Shown here: positions 1 through 10,563 of the stretch, in pieces | How the letters are laid out: every line of letters starts with the position of its first letter | Numbering within the stretch: position 1 is the stretch's first letter | Source of the DNA: Dermatemys mawii | Lineage: Eukaryota; Chordata; Testudines; Dermatemydidae | NCBI GenBank assembly: GCA_007922305.1 | Contig: ML677342.1 | Location: forward strand, 620,001 to 684,000 | Direction of reading: 5' to 3' | Length of the DNA: 64,000 nucleotides | Translations under genes and position numbers: made by a program | The notes under the pieces: model-generated | The model's database searches: none | What the model was told of the DNA's origin: nothing | Seen by the model: only the letters and a program-made list of their open reading frames with translations

Positions 1-589
1 GCTTGAGAATTAAATAGAATAGAGTAGGTACTATTGCGTGTGTGTGTACACTATATAAATATACATAATGTGTCTTAATAAAGTTCAGATATCATTACCT
101 GATCTGTGAAACTTCAATTCTGGCAATGTGGCACAAGCAATCAAAATTTGTCACAAATGACCATAATGTGTAGCATCTGAATTTGGTTGCACGTTTCACC
201 ATAACGGATGTTAATAAAAGTTTTTAAACTATAAAATCTGCTTTAAAAGATAGTTTCTCATTGTGTGAATTAAACCATTTCAAGACGGAAACTAGAAAAA
301 AAAACATGTTCTGTCACATGCATCCAAGAGATTCTCTCACATAGGTCATTAGCAGGATATGAATTCTCTGGACTTTCACATTCCATCACAAGGGCTCTAC
401 TACTTGGGCTACAGGAGTCATCGTTATCCTCTCTCTGGACTAGTCACTGGAGGGAGACTTGACACACAATTTGGAAATGGGCTAAATATCTCTTTGCTAG
501 ACTGCAGTAGCATATTAACAAACTGCAGTCTTTGCTAGACTGCAGTAGCATATTAACAAACAGGAATTGTCATGCTGGACAAGATTAGT
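1..589. other. Unassigned AT-rich sequence with one short tandem duplication
   Basis: No gene or clear mobile element is recognised. The stretch ends where an antisense CR1 3' end begins near 590. It contains the tandem duplication at 491-561 listed separately. Confidence 0.5.
491..561. repeat. Tandem duplication, 38-bp period
   Basis: The block beginning tctttgctagactgcag occurs at 491 and again at 529. The copies are identical over about 33 bases, including catattaacaaac. The near-perfect match points to a recent slippage event or an allelic difference. Confidence 0.85.
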
Positions 590-1064
590 GGTCTATCTAG
601 TCCACTGTCTGGTCTCTGTCCGTGGCCAGTATTCAATACTTTAACCTTCTCTAGAAAAAATCTATACTTGGACAGTCAAGGAGTAACCTTCCAAGAGTGA
701 GTATGTTTTCCTAACTCCTGTCAGGCAGTGGTTAATTTAGGAAGCATATGGGTTTATAACCATCCCAGTAAGAAGTATATGTAATTCAGCAGTGGATGTT
801 CTCATTTACTAATATAAATATCTAATCATTTTTTAAAATCTTACTAAGTTCTTCACTTCTGCTATCTTAGCAGTGAGTTCCACAGGTTAATTATGCATTG
901 TGTGGAAAAAATGTCTTTTATCAGCTTTCAGTTTCATTGAGTTTTTCTTTTAAAAGTATTATCGGAGTAATTAGGAGTGCCCAGTTTACTTTCACCAAAC
1001 CGTTCATTATTTTGTATATCTTGATTGTGTCCTTCATTCATCTCCTCTCTAAACTAAAATGTCC
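590..1064 (-). mobile_element. CR1 LINE, 3' part, antisense (left half of an interrupted copy)
   Basis: Reading the minus strand gives the standard CR1 3' UTR phrases: the vicinity of ggccacggacagagacc, tagatagaccactaatc, and further in the stretch with ttaacctgtggaactcac. The right edge near 1064 stops in the region just after the reverse-transcriptase frame. CR1 sequence resumes in the same orientation at about 4437, so this and the next CR1 block look like one copy split by the DIRS element. Confidence 0.7.
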
Positions 1065-1099
1065 CGTTGTTTTCGGACTTTGTTTGACATCCTCTGCTC

Positions 1100-1720
1100 A
1101 TCAGTTCCTGCCAGGGTGCCCCTACCCCTTCATGAAGGGGTTTCCAAAATCACTAAAGCCCTGTGGCAGACCCTGTCTTCCCTGGCCCCTATCTTTAAAA
1201 GGGCCAAATGCAAATACTTTGTGCCTACCAAAGGGCATGAGTACTTATACTCCTATCCAGCCCCTAATTCCCTTGTGGTTGAGGCAGTTAACCACAAGGA
1301 TAAGCAAGGACAATCTGGGGCCAGCCCCAAAAATAAAAACTCAAGGTGGCTGGATATCTTTGGAGCTAAGGTTTATTTATCTTCCAGCCTTCAGCTCAGA
1401 GTGGCCAACCACCAATCCCTCCTTGGCAATATGACTTTAGCATGTGGCAAAGCCATGGCCAACTTTGAAGAGTTGTTCCCAAGGAGTTCTGAGTGATCTT
1501 TGATGAGGACACGCCCACACCCTGGTTTCCACTATCTCCACGCAGTGAGCCTCTTGGCTACTTCACTCTGAATTATGTACCAAGATCCAGCAGTCATTGC
1601 TGGACCAGCCCTTCAGTGTCAGGGACCTATTTGTGGAACAGACAGGCAACAAGTTGCGTGGCTTCAAGGACTCCCGCACCACCTTGAAAACCCTGGGTTG
1701 CTCTGCAGGGGTGAAAGTGG
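1100..1720 (+). pseudogene. DIRS gag-like region, broken
   Basis: In one frame the text reads ALWQTLSSLAPIFKRAKCKY, then the Gly-His-Glu-Tyr segment, SLVVEAVNHKDKQGQSGA and SLQLRVANHQSLLGN. A frame change leads to LFVEQTGNKLRGFKDSRTTL. These are recognisable pieces of the DIRS ORF1 product of vertebrate elements, whose function is presumed to be nucleocapsid-like. The frame is interrupted by a stop at 1494-1496 and by at least one shift, so no intact product remains. Confidence 0.65.
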
Positions 1721-1839
1721 GCCGGTACGGGCTGTGGCAGCACTTTAACTTCGCTGCCCCTTTAGACTCCACTGTTGGCATCCCTGCTGGTAGGGACACT
1801 ACCGGCAGGACCATTGAGTGGGGAGGCTAAAGGGGCAAT

Positions 1840-1872
1840 GACATTAAAGTGCTGCCATAGCACTTTAATGTC
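1840..1872. repeat. Perfect 14-bp inverted repeat
   Basis: gacattaaagtgct at 1840-1853 is the exact reverse complement of 1859-1872, with a five-base spacer gccat. It lies inside the DIRS copy. A related piece (tggcagcactttaac) occurs about 100 bases upstream (1735-1750). Confidence 0.9.
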
Positions 1873-2078
1873 TTTGCCTCTTTTGCCCCACCCCACCCCC
1901 TTTTTATCCCTCACCCCCTCAAGCCACCTACGTCCACTCTTGGCCCAGTCAGAGTCGATCTGTAATAAGCAGAGGGCCAAACAGTTGTTTGGAGTGCACC
2001 CAAGGGTGACCTACCAGACTGTTCCCCGGATCCATCTTTCTCAATGGTCTCCGACCGCCTTTCTCCTTTCCTCCTGGT

Positions 2079-2945
2079 GTGAACCACTATAACTTTGGAC
2101 TGCTGGGTCCTCAGTACTCTCCAGTTCCTTTATTCCTCCCCTCCCCCGCTTTCCCCATCCTGCTTCAGGGACCCTTCTCACGAGAGTCTCCTCATGTAGG
2201 AGGTAAGGGCTTACTACACCTGGGGGTGGTGAAAGAAGTTCCTCTCAAGTACAGGAACAAGGGATTCTATTCCCGGTACTTTTTAATTCCAAAAGCCAAG
2301 GGTAGTCTACAGTCCATCCTGGACCTGTGCGATCTCAAAAAGTATCTAATGAAGCTAAAGTTCCACGTGATCTCTCTGGATTCTTTTAACCCCTCCCTGG
2401 ATTCAGGAGACTGGAATGTCACCCTTGACTTGAAGGATGCATTCTTTCACATAGCAGTCTTGCTATGTGAAAGAATGCATTCTTCAAGTCAAGGGTGACA
2501 TTCCATCTATGTCACGCTTGACATAGATGGAATGTCACCCTTGACTTGAAGGATGCATTCTTCAAGTCACCATAGATGGAGCACAGATCTGTGCTCCATC
2601 TATGGGACTTCTCCATCAGCCACAAAATCCATCTGAAGCTTGTCACCTTCCTAGCATCAGAAATACACTGGCAGACCAGCTCAGCAGGGACTTCTCCTCT
2701 CATCATGAGTGGTTGCTCCATCCAGAGTTAGCCTGCATGATCTTTCAAAGGTGGGGAACTCCCAAATGGACCTGTTTTGCTACCAGACAGAACAAGGAAT
2801 GCCACCAGTTTTGTTCTCAACCGGGTCTGAGCAAGGAGTCCCTTTCCGATGCCTTCCTCCTGTTGTGTTCAGGGAGCCTGATGTATGCATTCCCTCTGAT
2901 TCTACTCATTAGCAGGGCCCTGGCAAAAATCAAGAGAGACTAGGT
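2079..2945 (+). pseudogene. DIRS reverse transcriptase / RNase H remnants
   Basis: The RT part includes NKGFYSRYFLIPKAKGSLQS, the ILDLCDLKKYLMKLKF segment and DWNVTLDLKDAFFHIAV. The Asp of LDLKDAFFH is the first catalytic aspartate (motif A). The sequence then enters nested palindromes and resumes in the RNase H region: NTLADQLSRDFSSHHEWLLH (the DIRS LADxLSR box), then FQRWGTPKWTCFATRQNKEC. RT motifs B to E, including the usual YxDD box, are absent, so the domain has lost its core. Confidence 0.75.
2412..2605. repeat. Chain of three palindromes inside the DIRS RT region
   Basis: Arms 2412-2456 and 2461-2505 are reverse complements over 45 bases with one mismatch and a 4-base loop (gtct). Arms 2473-2514 and 2519-2560 pair over 42 bases with one mismatch and a 4-base loop (cgct). 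2570-2605 is a perfect 36-bp palindrome with no loop (ccatagatggagcacaga and its complement). The middle segment is shared by the first two palindromes, so the same approximately 40-bp unit appears as plus, minus, plus. Confidence 0.93.
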
Positions 2946-3329
2946 GCAGGTTATCATGATCTCACTGACGTGGCCTCATTAGCATTGGTTCAGCACACTG
3001 ATGAGCCTGTTAGCGGCCCCTCCCTAGCTCCTGTCTAGCTGACCAGACCTGCTGTCACAGAACCGTATTCAGCTCTTACACTCCAAACTTTGGATCCTTT
3101 CACCTCTTGACATGGATTCTGCATGGCTGAATCCAGAGGAGCGGATCTGTTCAGAAGGAGTCCCAACAGGTCCTCCTGGAAAGTAGGAAACCCTCTACTA
3201 GACTGACGTACCTGGATGAGATTTTCTCACTGGGTGTCTGAGCGGGGCATCTCTCCCTCGCATTTCTCCTCGCATTCTTCGACTGCTTGATCCATTAGAG
3301 GAACCAGGGCCTGGCAAACTCTTCCATTA

Positions 3330-4107
3330 CAGTGCATCTTGCAGCCATCTTTGCTTTTCACCTGCCGATCCAAGGACAGATGGTGTTCTCCCTTGACATG
3401 ACAGTCAGATTCTTGAGAGGGCTGGAGAGACTCGTCCCGCAGTGGGACCTTAAATTGCTTCTCTCTAGGTTCAGTGGCCCACCCTTTGAACCGCTGGGAT
3501 TCTGCTCCTTTTCCCAGCTATCATGGAAGGTTTCGTTCCTGGTGGTGGTGATGCCAGCAAGATTGGTCTCCGAAATTAAAGCCTTGACCTTAGAACCTCT
3601 GTACATGTCTTCTACAAAGATGTGGTTCAGCTGCGGCCCCACCTGTCCTTCCTGCCAAAGGTGGTCTCCATCTTCCATATGAACCAGGACATCTTCCTCC
3701 TGGAGTTCTGTCCCAAACCACCCAAGACCAGTGAAGAGCAGTGTCTTCATGCCCTGGATGTCCAGAGAGCCTTGGCTTTTTACTTAGAACATACTAAGTC
3801 TTTCCGTAAATCAACTCAGCTCTTCATCGGTACTGCAGATAGGATGAAGGTATCCAACTGGATTACCTCATGCATAATAACCTGTTATGACATGGCAGAG
3901 GTTCCACCGCCATTGATTGTCAGAACCCTCTCAACGGGACCTGAGGCATCTTTGGCAGCCTTATTGGTGCTTGTTCCTATCCAGAACATCTATAGAGCCA
4001 CAATGTGGTCCTCTATCCTCACGTTTACTGCTTATTATGCGATCATTCAGCAGGCCAGGGACAACACTGAGTTTGGCAAAGCTGTGTTGCAATCTACACA
4101 TTTATGA
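3330..4107 (+). pseudogene. DIRS tyrosine recombinase, inactive remnant
   Basis: Recognisable pieces are GLERLVPQWDLKLLLSRFSG, GPPFEPLGFCSFSQLSWKVS and LVSEIKALTLEPLYMS. After a frame change come VQLRPHLSFLPKVVSIFHMN, FCPKPPKTSEEQCLHALDVQ, RALAFYLEHTKSFRKSTQLF and YRATMWSSILTFTAYYAI. This enzyme would resolve and insert circular DIRS DNA. At the position where tyrosine recombinases carry the His-x-x-Arg box the copy reads Leu-Ser-Thr-Gly, so both catalytic residues appear lost; the tyrosine-bearing end is still visible. One frame change near 3625 also breaks it. Confidence 0.78.
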
Positions 4108-4436
4108 GCTCCTACCCGTGAGAAAGCACTCAAAGAAGAAGAGACCCTTACCTTTTCCGTAACTGGTGTCTTTGAGATAGGTTGCTTATGTCCATTCCAT
4201 TACCCTGTCCTCCTTCCCCACTGTCGGCATTTCCAGCAAGAAGGAACTGAGACTGGGGGGGAGCCAGCCATGCAGGCACCACTCCAGGGGGCACTAGAGT
4301 CCCTATGGATACTGCTGAGTGAAAAACTTCCAGCACCGGTGCATGTGGTGAGCACACACCCCTAATTTGTAATGGACATGAGCAACACATCTAGAAGAAT
4401 ACCAGTTGTGGAAAAGGTAACTGTCTCTTTTCAGTA

Positions 4437-5350
4437 TCTCCTCTGTGCTTTTAACCATTTCCATTGTCTTCCACTGTCTACATCCTTTCTGTTTCTGCCC
4501 TTTTTTAAGATGAACTTGAACACAGTATTCCAGGTGAGGGCATATAATTGATTTATATAATAATACCTGATTATAATTTGATTTGTCAACAATTAAATTC
4601 ATCTGCCACTGTGCTGTCCATTCGTTTAGATTTGTTAGGTCCCTCAGAGTGTTCTCTGGTATTGACTAGCTTAAATAATTCTGTCATCTGCAAATTTTGC
4701 TACCTCAATCTTCATTTCTTTTCCGACGCATTAAAAAATGTATCACTAACAATTAGTTATAGAGAATCTTGTGGCACTCTATTGTTAACCTTATGAAATG
4801 TTACAAATTGACCACATATTCCTACTCTCTTTTTGTCTCTTAGCCAGTTTCCAATCCAACTAAGCATTTTACTTCTCACTCCTGACTGCTTGGTTACTTT
4901 AATACCCATTTGTTAGGGACTACATGAAAGGCTTTTTAAAGGGCCAAATAAATTGCTGATTGTTTTTCCTTTCTCCATTCTTTTCTTTACGCTCTAAGAA
5001 CTGCAGTAAATTAAACCGTTAGTTTTCCTTTAAAAATCATACGATTTGTTCCTAATCTATCATGCCCATCTAGGTTTTTTATAATTCTGAATTTAATGGT
5101 TTCATCTAGTTTACCAGGTCTTGCTGTAAAGTTTATTGAGCTGTAATTTCAAGGACCACTTAATCGATTTTTTTTTCTTTTGTAAAAAACAGGTACTTTT
5201 GTTACCTTCCATCCTTTGATATACTAACTGATTTTAGCAAGGAAAAATCTTCCCCATTTCCTAATGAATTTAACCCTCTTTTCTTTGCACTATCTTGTTC
5301 TCCATACATTGAGACTGCCTAATAACTCTGCAAATGGAACTAGAAACATT
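4437..5350 (-). mobile_element. CR1 LINE, reverse-transcriptase part, antisense (right half of the interrupted copy)
   Basis: On the minus strand the frame includes QVLLYKSIICPHLEYCVQVH, the CR1 RT C-terminal box Pro-x-Leu-Glu-Tyr-Cys-Val-Gln. Further right, the antisense of the CR1 body is visible (the region of agccagtttccaatccaac and aaaggctttttaaagggcc). The reading is old and full of stops. Confidence 0.75.
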
Positions 5351-5368
5351 TCAAAGAGAGCTTCCACA

Positions 5369-5662
5369 GGGTACATCTACGCTGCACAAAAAAAAAAAAA
5401 AAAAAAAAAAGCCACAAAACAAAAAACCCCATGACAGCGAGTCTCAGAGCCTTAGCTCAGATGAGTTGGGCTTGCTAGGCTTATGCTATCCAGGGCTCAA
5501 AATAGCAGCGTAGACACTCCCGAAAAAGACAAGAGCGCAGGCTCTGCGACCATCCCCGGGTTTGAGTGGAAAAGTTTATATTGCTACCAAGAGCCCCACA
5601 AGCCTCAGTCAGTTAACCCAAGCTCTGAGACTCGGTGTCTTGTTTTCTGTGTAGACATAACC
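5369..5662. mobile_element. Non-autonomous DNA transposon with terminal inverted repeats (superfamily not assigned)
   Basis: The left end ggtacatctacgctgcac and the right end gtgtagacataacc are inverted relatives (gtaYatctacac core). Inside, cgagtctcagagc near the left is matched in inverse near 5620-5640 (gctctgagactcg). A run of about 23 A follows the left end at 5388-5410. No target duplication could be fixed because another element sits directly against the right end. Confidence 0.55.
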
Positions 5663-5668
5663 ATAAAG

Positions 5669-5978
5669 CAGGGGTAGGCAACCTATGGCACACATGCCGA
5701 AGGCGGCACATGAGCTGATTTTCAGTGACACTCTCACTGCCTGGGTCCTGGCCACCGGTCTAGGGGCTCTGTATTTAAATTTAATATTAAATGAAGCTTC
5801 TTAAACATTTTAAAAACCTTATTTACTTTACATGCAACAATAGTTTAGATCTATATTAAAAACTTAAAGAAAGAGATCTTCTAAAAACACTAAAATGTAT
5901 TACTGGCATGCGAAACCTTAATTTAGAGTGAATAAATGAAGACTTGGCACCTCACTTCTGAAAGGTTGCTGACCTCTG
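5669..5978 (+). mobile_element. hAT-like MITE with perfect 8-bp target duplication
   Basis: It starts caggggtaggcaacct and ends aggttgctgacctctg, which are inverted copies. The 8 bases on each side are identical (ccataaag at 5661-5668 and 5979-5986), as expected for hAT transposition. The AT-rich interior has no coding capacity. A second copy of the same family lies at 62092-62402 in opposite orientation. Confidence 0.88.
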
Positions 5979-6019
5979 CCATAAAGCTACTGGATTTAAA
6001 CCCTTTTCTGTTAATCTAA

Positions 6020-6092
6020 ATGTAACGTGAAATCTGGCTCCATTGAAGTCAATGGCAAAAGTCCCATTGACTGAAATTGGCCAGGATGTCCC
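6020..6092. repeat. Old amniote hairpin repeat
   Basis: ccattgaagtcaatgg is followed by a short spacer and cccattgactgaaattgg, its decayed inverse. This pair is a recurrent relic in reptile and bird DNA. No intact ends are visible. Confidence 0.4.
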
Positions 6093-8444
6093 TCAGACAC
6101 AGGACCTCTCTCCTACACTGCCCTGTTACTGGTCAAGTTGTATGCTACAACCACAGGTTTCTCATTAGCACTTGTTTGTCTTTCATGTTCTTTGCATAAC
6201 AAACCACCAAAAGATTTGCAGCCATCAGATACCCAACTATCAATATTTCTAACCATCAAATCTTCCAGCCCCACGTCCTGGCTCACAGTTGTGCTCCCAA
6301 CATACTGAATGAGTGTCATAGGGCAGGCCATCTTCCCAGTAACCCCTTGTGGTCTGGGGCTGCTCTGCAGCAGCCCTGCCTCAGTTTCCCCCATAATAGG
6401 CTTCCTTAAATAAACTATACACAGCTTTTTTTGATCCATAATGCTCCTTTTCCCAGGATCTAATTTATTGGTATAAAACTCCAAAGTCCTGGGGCTTCTC
6501 TTCTTCCCCCCAAATCTGCCCTTTGCAGCTCTTCCCTGCTTTGACAGGCCACTCACAGTTGCTACCTGACTGGGGTCTTTTTCTACACAGGTGGAGTCCA
6601 CTCTCCCTGGCCCTCAGCCATCGCTAGCTCTCTGACTTCCAGGCCCAGACCTTACCCTGATTAAGGGCTCCCAGCTAACTGCAGCTCTTCTGAAGTTTTT
6701 GCCACAGCTTCTTCTGGTTCTCCCCCAAAGAACCTCCCATTCCTCACTGGCTGAAGCTTTCTACTGATCTTATAGGAGAAATACCTGATCACATTCATAT
6801 GTGCCTGCTTAGTTACTAAGTTACTTACCCCAGGCCTCTAGTGCTTAAAGGGACAAGTCATCCTGTTACAACAAGGAATAATCAACACATTTTCCACAGC
6901 AATCAACTTAGAACTGTTCTATATAATACTAAAATCATGTAATATAAATCTGGCCCTTTTAAAAAGCTATTTTAATCCTGATCGGGTTGCTTTCAGCAGT
7001 CTGTTCCTAACCATTTTGCAGTGAAGTATAAACATCTCAGAGGTGTTTGTGCATTTAATCTCAAACTGTCAGATTAGAGAAGTGCAAATCATTTTATGGA
7101 GGAACAGCACCTGCCCTCTTCCTGATTTTGTTTTCTTTGGGAAAGGTTGAATACCATATATCCTCCCAACCAGTTGTTTCAATTATGATAAAAATTTCAC
7201 ATATCTCCTCCCTGTTTACTTAGTACTGCTGTGCCCTAGATATGACAACGAGTGCAGATCCAGTAGTAATAATGAAATCTATGGAAAAGAGGCACACAGA
7301 GGAGAAAAAAGACATTAGATGATGACAGCTTTTATTCCCTGCTGTTGTTGGACTGCTAACGGGTAGATAGTTTGCAACCAAGGCTGAAAAACATTTAAAC
7401 TTTATTTACTAGACAATAAATAATACAAAAAGTGCCTGCCAAATGTTGAAGATGAGAGCTGTCATTGAATTTGTACTGTGGCTGGTGATGTTTTCTTTTT
7501 TTTTTAGTCTCACTAAAATAAATCAGGATTTTTCTTTTTTGGAAAAAAATGGAGCCCAATCATCCCCTCCACTGGCAAAATCCATGAGGATTTTAATAAA
7601 ACAAAAACATCGTAAAAATACTGCATCTTGTTACACTTTGTGTACTGTGTCATTCCCTCACTTGCATAGGGATTGCAGCCTTGCAGAAATGGAGGGGTAG
7701 GGGCATTTGCCAATGTCAAAGATAATTGGGAAACACCACAAATCCCCATTCAGGCCTTCAGAGCAGATGCTCCCCATGTGGAATCCTAGGCCAAAATATG
7801 ATTGTACAGGCACATGTAGAAATAAAAGAGATTAGGATTTAACTTTTTAGATTACGTCATTACATGTAGTGGTCTGGAGAGGTTTCTGCTGGTCTTTCTT
7901 CACCCTTGAAAGTGATACTGCATGCAAAGGCCTGTGGGCCAACTGGGTGTATAATGTGATCCAAATGTGAGCTCTTGCATCAACTGCCAAATTCTTTTAA
8001 TCACCCCTTCTTCCACGGTTTCACTCATGCTTGCAGTTTATCTGCCAAACCCTCCAGAATCATCCCCTGTATGATAAACTCAAAACCCTAAACTACAGGA
8101 ATCCTCTAGTTTCTCTTCCTTCTGCAATCAGGCCCACCAGTCCTCACAACATTCAGAAACCCTCCAACCATCCATATCTCCATGTGCAAATTACAGTTGT
8201 AATCGGGGAGAATTCTGGGAAGGGGATGATGGACTTGTTACAGAGATCAGGAGAGTGGACAGCTAGAGACAGCGAAGAGACTAATGGAGGGAGTTTGCCT
8301 GGGATCTGTCCAAAAGAAGGTATGCTAAGTGCTGCATTTGGAGGACTGTGTTAATGAGTATCTGAGTGTCCATTGCGGAGACAGTTTGTCGGTTTGACCA
8401 TCTGCTTGATTGTTTGGAAAGGGTGAATTGGGAGTGCTTTGTTC
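6093..8444. other. No gene recognised; possible LTR-type relic at 6110-6880
   Basis: A 162-residue minus-strand frame (6113-6601) is open but has no recognisable domain. Read on the minus strand, the block 6110-6880 resembles a retroelement end or untranslated region (starting tgtaacaggatgacttgtcc). It has no paired copy in the window to prove an LTR. 7000-8180 is AT-rich with nothing recognised. 8190-8444 has the look of a repeat leader sequence and abuts the CR1 fragment that follows. Confidence 0.35.
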
Positions 8445-9441
8445 CAGGTGGGCCTTGAGTGGAGAAAGAAGTGGTTCAGGATTATTTAGAAAAGCTGGAC
8501 AAGCACAAGTCTGTGGGGCCGGATGCACTGCATCTGAACGTGATAAAGGAGTTGGCGGATGTGATTGCAGAGCCATTGGCCATTATCTTTGAAAACTCAT
8601 GGCGATCAGGGGAAGTCCAAGATGATTGGAAAAAAGCTAATGTAGTGCTCGTCTTTAAAAAAGGGAAGATCTGGAGAACTACAGGCCAGTGAGCCTCAAC
8701 TTAGTCCCTGGAAAAATCGTTGAGTAGGTCCTCAAGGAATCAATTCTGAAGCACTTAAAGGAGAGGAAAGTGATCAGGAACAGTCAGCATGGATTCACCA
8801 AGGGAAAATCATGCCTGACTAACCTAATTGCCTTCTATGATGAGATAACTGGCTCTGTGGATGAGGGGAAAACAGTGGAAGTATTATTCCTTGATTTTAG
8901 CAAAGCTTTTGATACAGTCTCCCACAGTATTCTTGCCAGCAAGTTAAAGTAGTATGGGCTGGATGAATGGACTATAAGGTGGATAGAAAGCTGGCTAGAT
9001 AGCCGGGCTCAATGGATAGTGATCAATGGCTCCATGTCTAGTTGGCAGCCGGTATCAAGTGGCGTTCCCCAAGGGTTGGTCCTAGGGCTGGTTTTGTTCA
9101 ATATCTTCATTAATGATCTGGAGGATGGCATGGACTACGCCCTCAACAAGTTTGCAGATGACACTAAACTGGGAGGAGTGGTAGATACACTGGAGGGTAG
9201 TGATAGGATACAGAGGGACCTAGACAAATTAGAGGATTGGGCCAAAAGAAATCTGATTAGGTTCAACAAGGACAAGTGCAGAGTCCTGCACTTAGGAAGG
9301 AAGAATCCCATGCACTGCTACAGACTAGGGACCGAATGGCTAGGTAGCAGTTCTGCAGAAAAGGACCTAGGGGTTACAGTGGATGAGAAGCTGGATACGA
9401 GTCAACAATGTGCCCTTGTTGCCAGGAAGGCTAACGGCATT
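8445..9441 (+). mobile_element. CR1 LINE fragment, reverse-transcriptase region, sense
   Basis: Three long frames cover most of the CR1 RT: 8459-8692 (YLEKLDKHKSVGPDALHLNV), 8770-8952 (SQHGFTKGKSCLTNLIAFYD, VLFLDFSKAFDTVSHSIL) and 9019-9450 ([30 protein letters not shown]). Motif A (FLDFSKAFD), motif B (SGVPQG) and the FADD box with both aspartates are all present, making this one of the least decayed RT segments in the window. One frameshift near 8670 and an internal stop near 8950 break it. The copy stops abruptly within the region after the RT and has no CR1 3' end, although most CR1 copies keep the 3' end. Confidence 0.88.
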
Positions 9442-10563
9442 CTTAATGTTGCATTAATCATGTGGAGTTTGCATTTAATTCTAGCAGTAGTTTTTATGCT
9501 ACCATCTGAAACATTCACATTCTTCATCAATTCAACTGAGAGAGTTTCATTATTCATCCCTCAAAAGCAAATTCACCTAAGGTGATCAAAAACACTAAGG
9601 TGTAGCAGGTTTTTCTAGAAGGTTTTGTACTGTAATGTAATAGGTATATACACCCTGTACACACTCAAAGCTTTGGCAAGTCATAATGGCTTAATGTTTG
9701 TTTATTTGAAGAAGGAAATAGATGTTTGTGTAAATATTTGTAAGCAGCTTTTTTTTAATGTTAATGTAACTTGTACTCTAAATCCTTACTCAGTTTTTCA
9801 CTCAGACTTGAATCTATTGGGGCCCTGTATGAATATGGAAAAACAGGTGCATATTTTTCTGATGAAGCATGAGAAGGATATAATGAATGTAGAAAATACC
9901 TTGGAAATAGTTACACATTAACATCATGTTGTGACAGGATAGCCTGCAGTGCATGGTTGTAGATTCAGTGGACCCGATCATTCTAAACTGATGGTTGAAA
10001 CTGCAGCTAGTCCAAAAATATCAAATTTCAAAGTTTTCCAACTAAACAAAGGGGATAATTTTTTCATGAATATTCACCCCATTTTTCTGCCAGTTCTTGC
10101 TGGATCCTTCACATGACTGTGAATTGTCAGATAGTGTCAGTCACTTAAGACAAGGGAAGGGCTCAGCTTTATTTTCAAAACATTCCCACCTGCCTTAAAC
10201 TTATTCCTTTCCATGCCTGCTACCTCCTTCCTGTTCTGTCCCCTGCTTCCTTCCTCATGGCAGATTAGCCTTACCTGTCCCCAGGACCTTAAAGTAGACA
10301 AACTCAGCAGCATGAAGCAGACGGAACAAAAGGAGTATGTATCCTATTGCAAGTGAAGGGCCTCCTTTGTAGAAGAGGATTGCTTGCTTTGTTCCGAAGA
10401 AAGATTATCCCAAAGGGCCTCTCTGACCTGGAGGAGTGTCCTATAGAATCGCAAGGCAGACCAGTATGGAGCATCAGTGGGTCTCACTGAGAAAGCAAGT
10501 AGCCTTTCTGACTCCCTTGCAGATAGGCAGGCAGCTTTAGGATGGAGTCTCAACACTGTAGAG
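9442..10563. other. No gene recognised
   Basis: AT-rich sequence with no identifiable repeat or exon. 10344-10563 contains part of an open minus-strand frame (segment VREALWDNLSSEQSKQSSS) that looks protein-like but matches nothing I recognise. Confidence 0.4.

Larger units (their letters stand above)
1065..4436 (+). mobile_element. DIRS-type tyrosine-recombinase retrotransposon, decayed
   Basis: Three protein regions occur in DIRS order on the plus strand: a gag-like region (about 1100-1720), reverse transcriptase/RNase H (about 2100-2945) and a tyrosine recombinase (about 3330-4107). The 3' terminal region (about 4110-4436) has the phrases I associate with reptile DIRS termini: gaagaagagacccttacc, tgagataggttgcttatgtc, ccactccagggggcac, and gaatggacat-like and gagcaacacatctagaagaa stretches near the right end. 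The coding frames are broken by stops and shifts. A block of the RT is missing around 2460-2600, replaced by a chain of palindromes. DIRS elements integrate through a recombinase and leave no target duplication, and none is visible here. Confidence 0.8.

Noticed and set aside
898..1496. The two overlapping plus-strand frames as host genes
   Set aside because: Their readable parts are DIRS gag text, and the upstream part of the first is antisense CR1.
6113..6601. 162-codon minus-strand frame as a possible gene
   Set aside because: No recognisable domain, no splice or promoter context, and the region looks like a retroelement relic.
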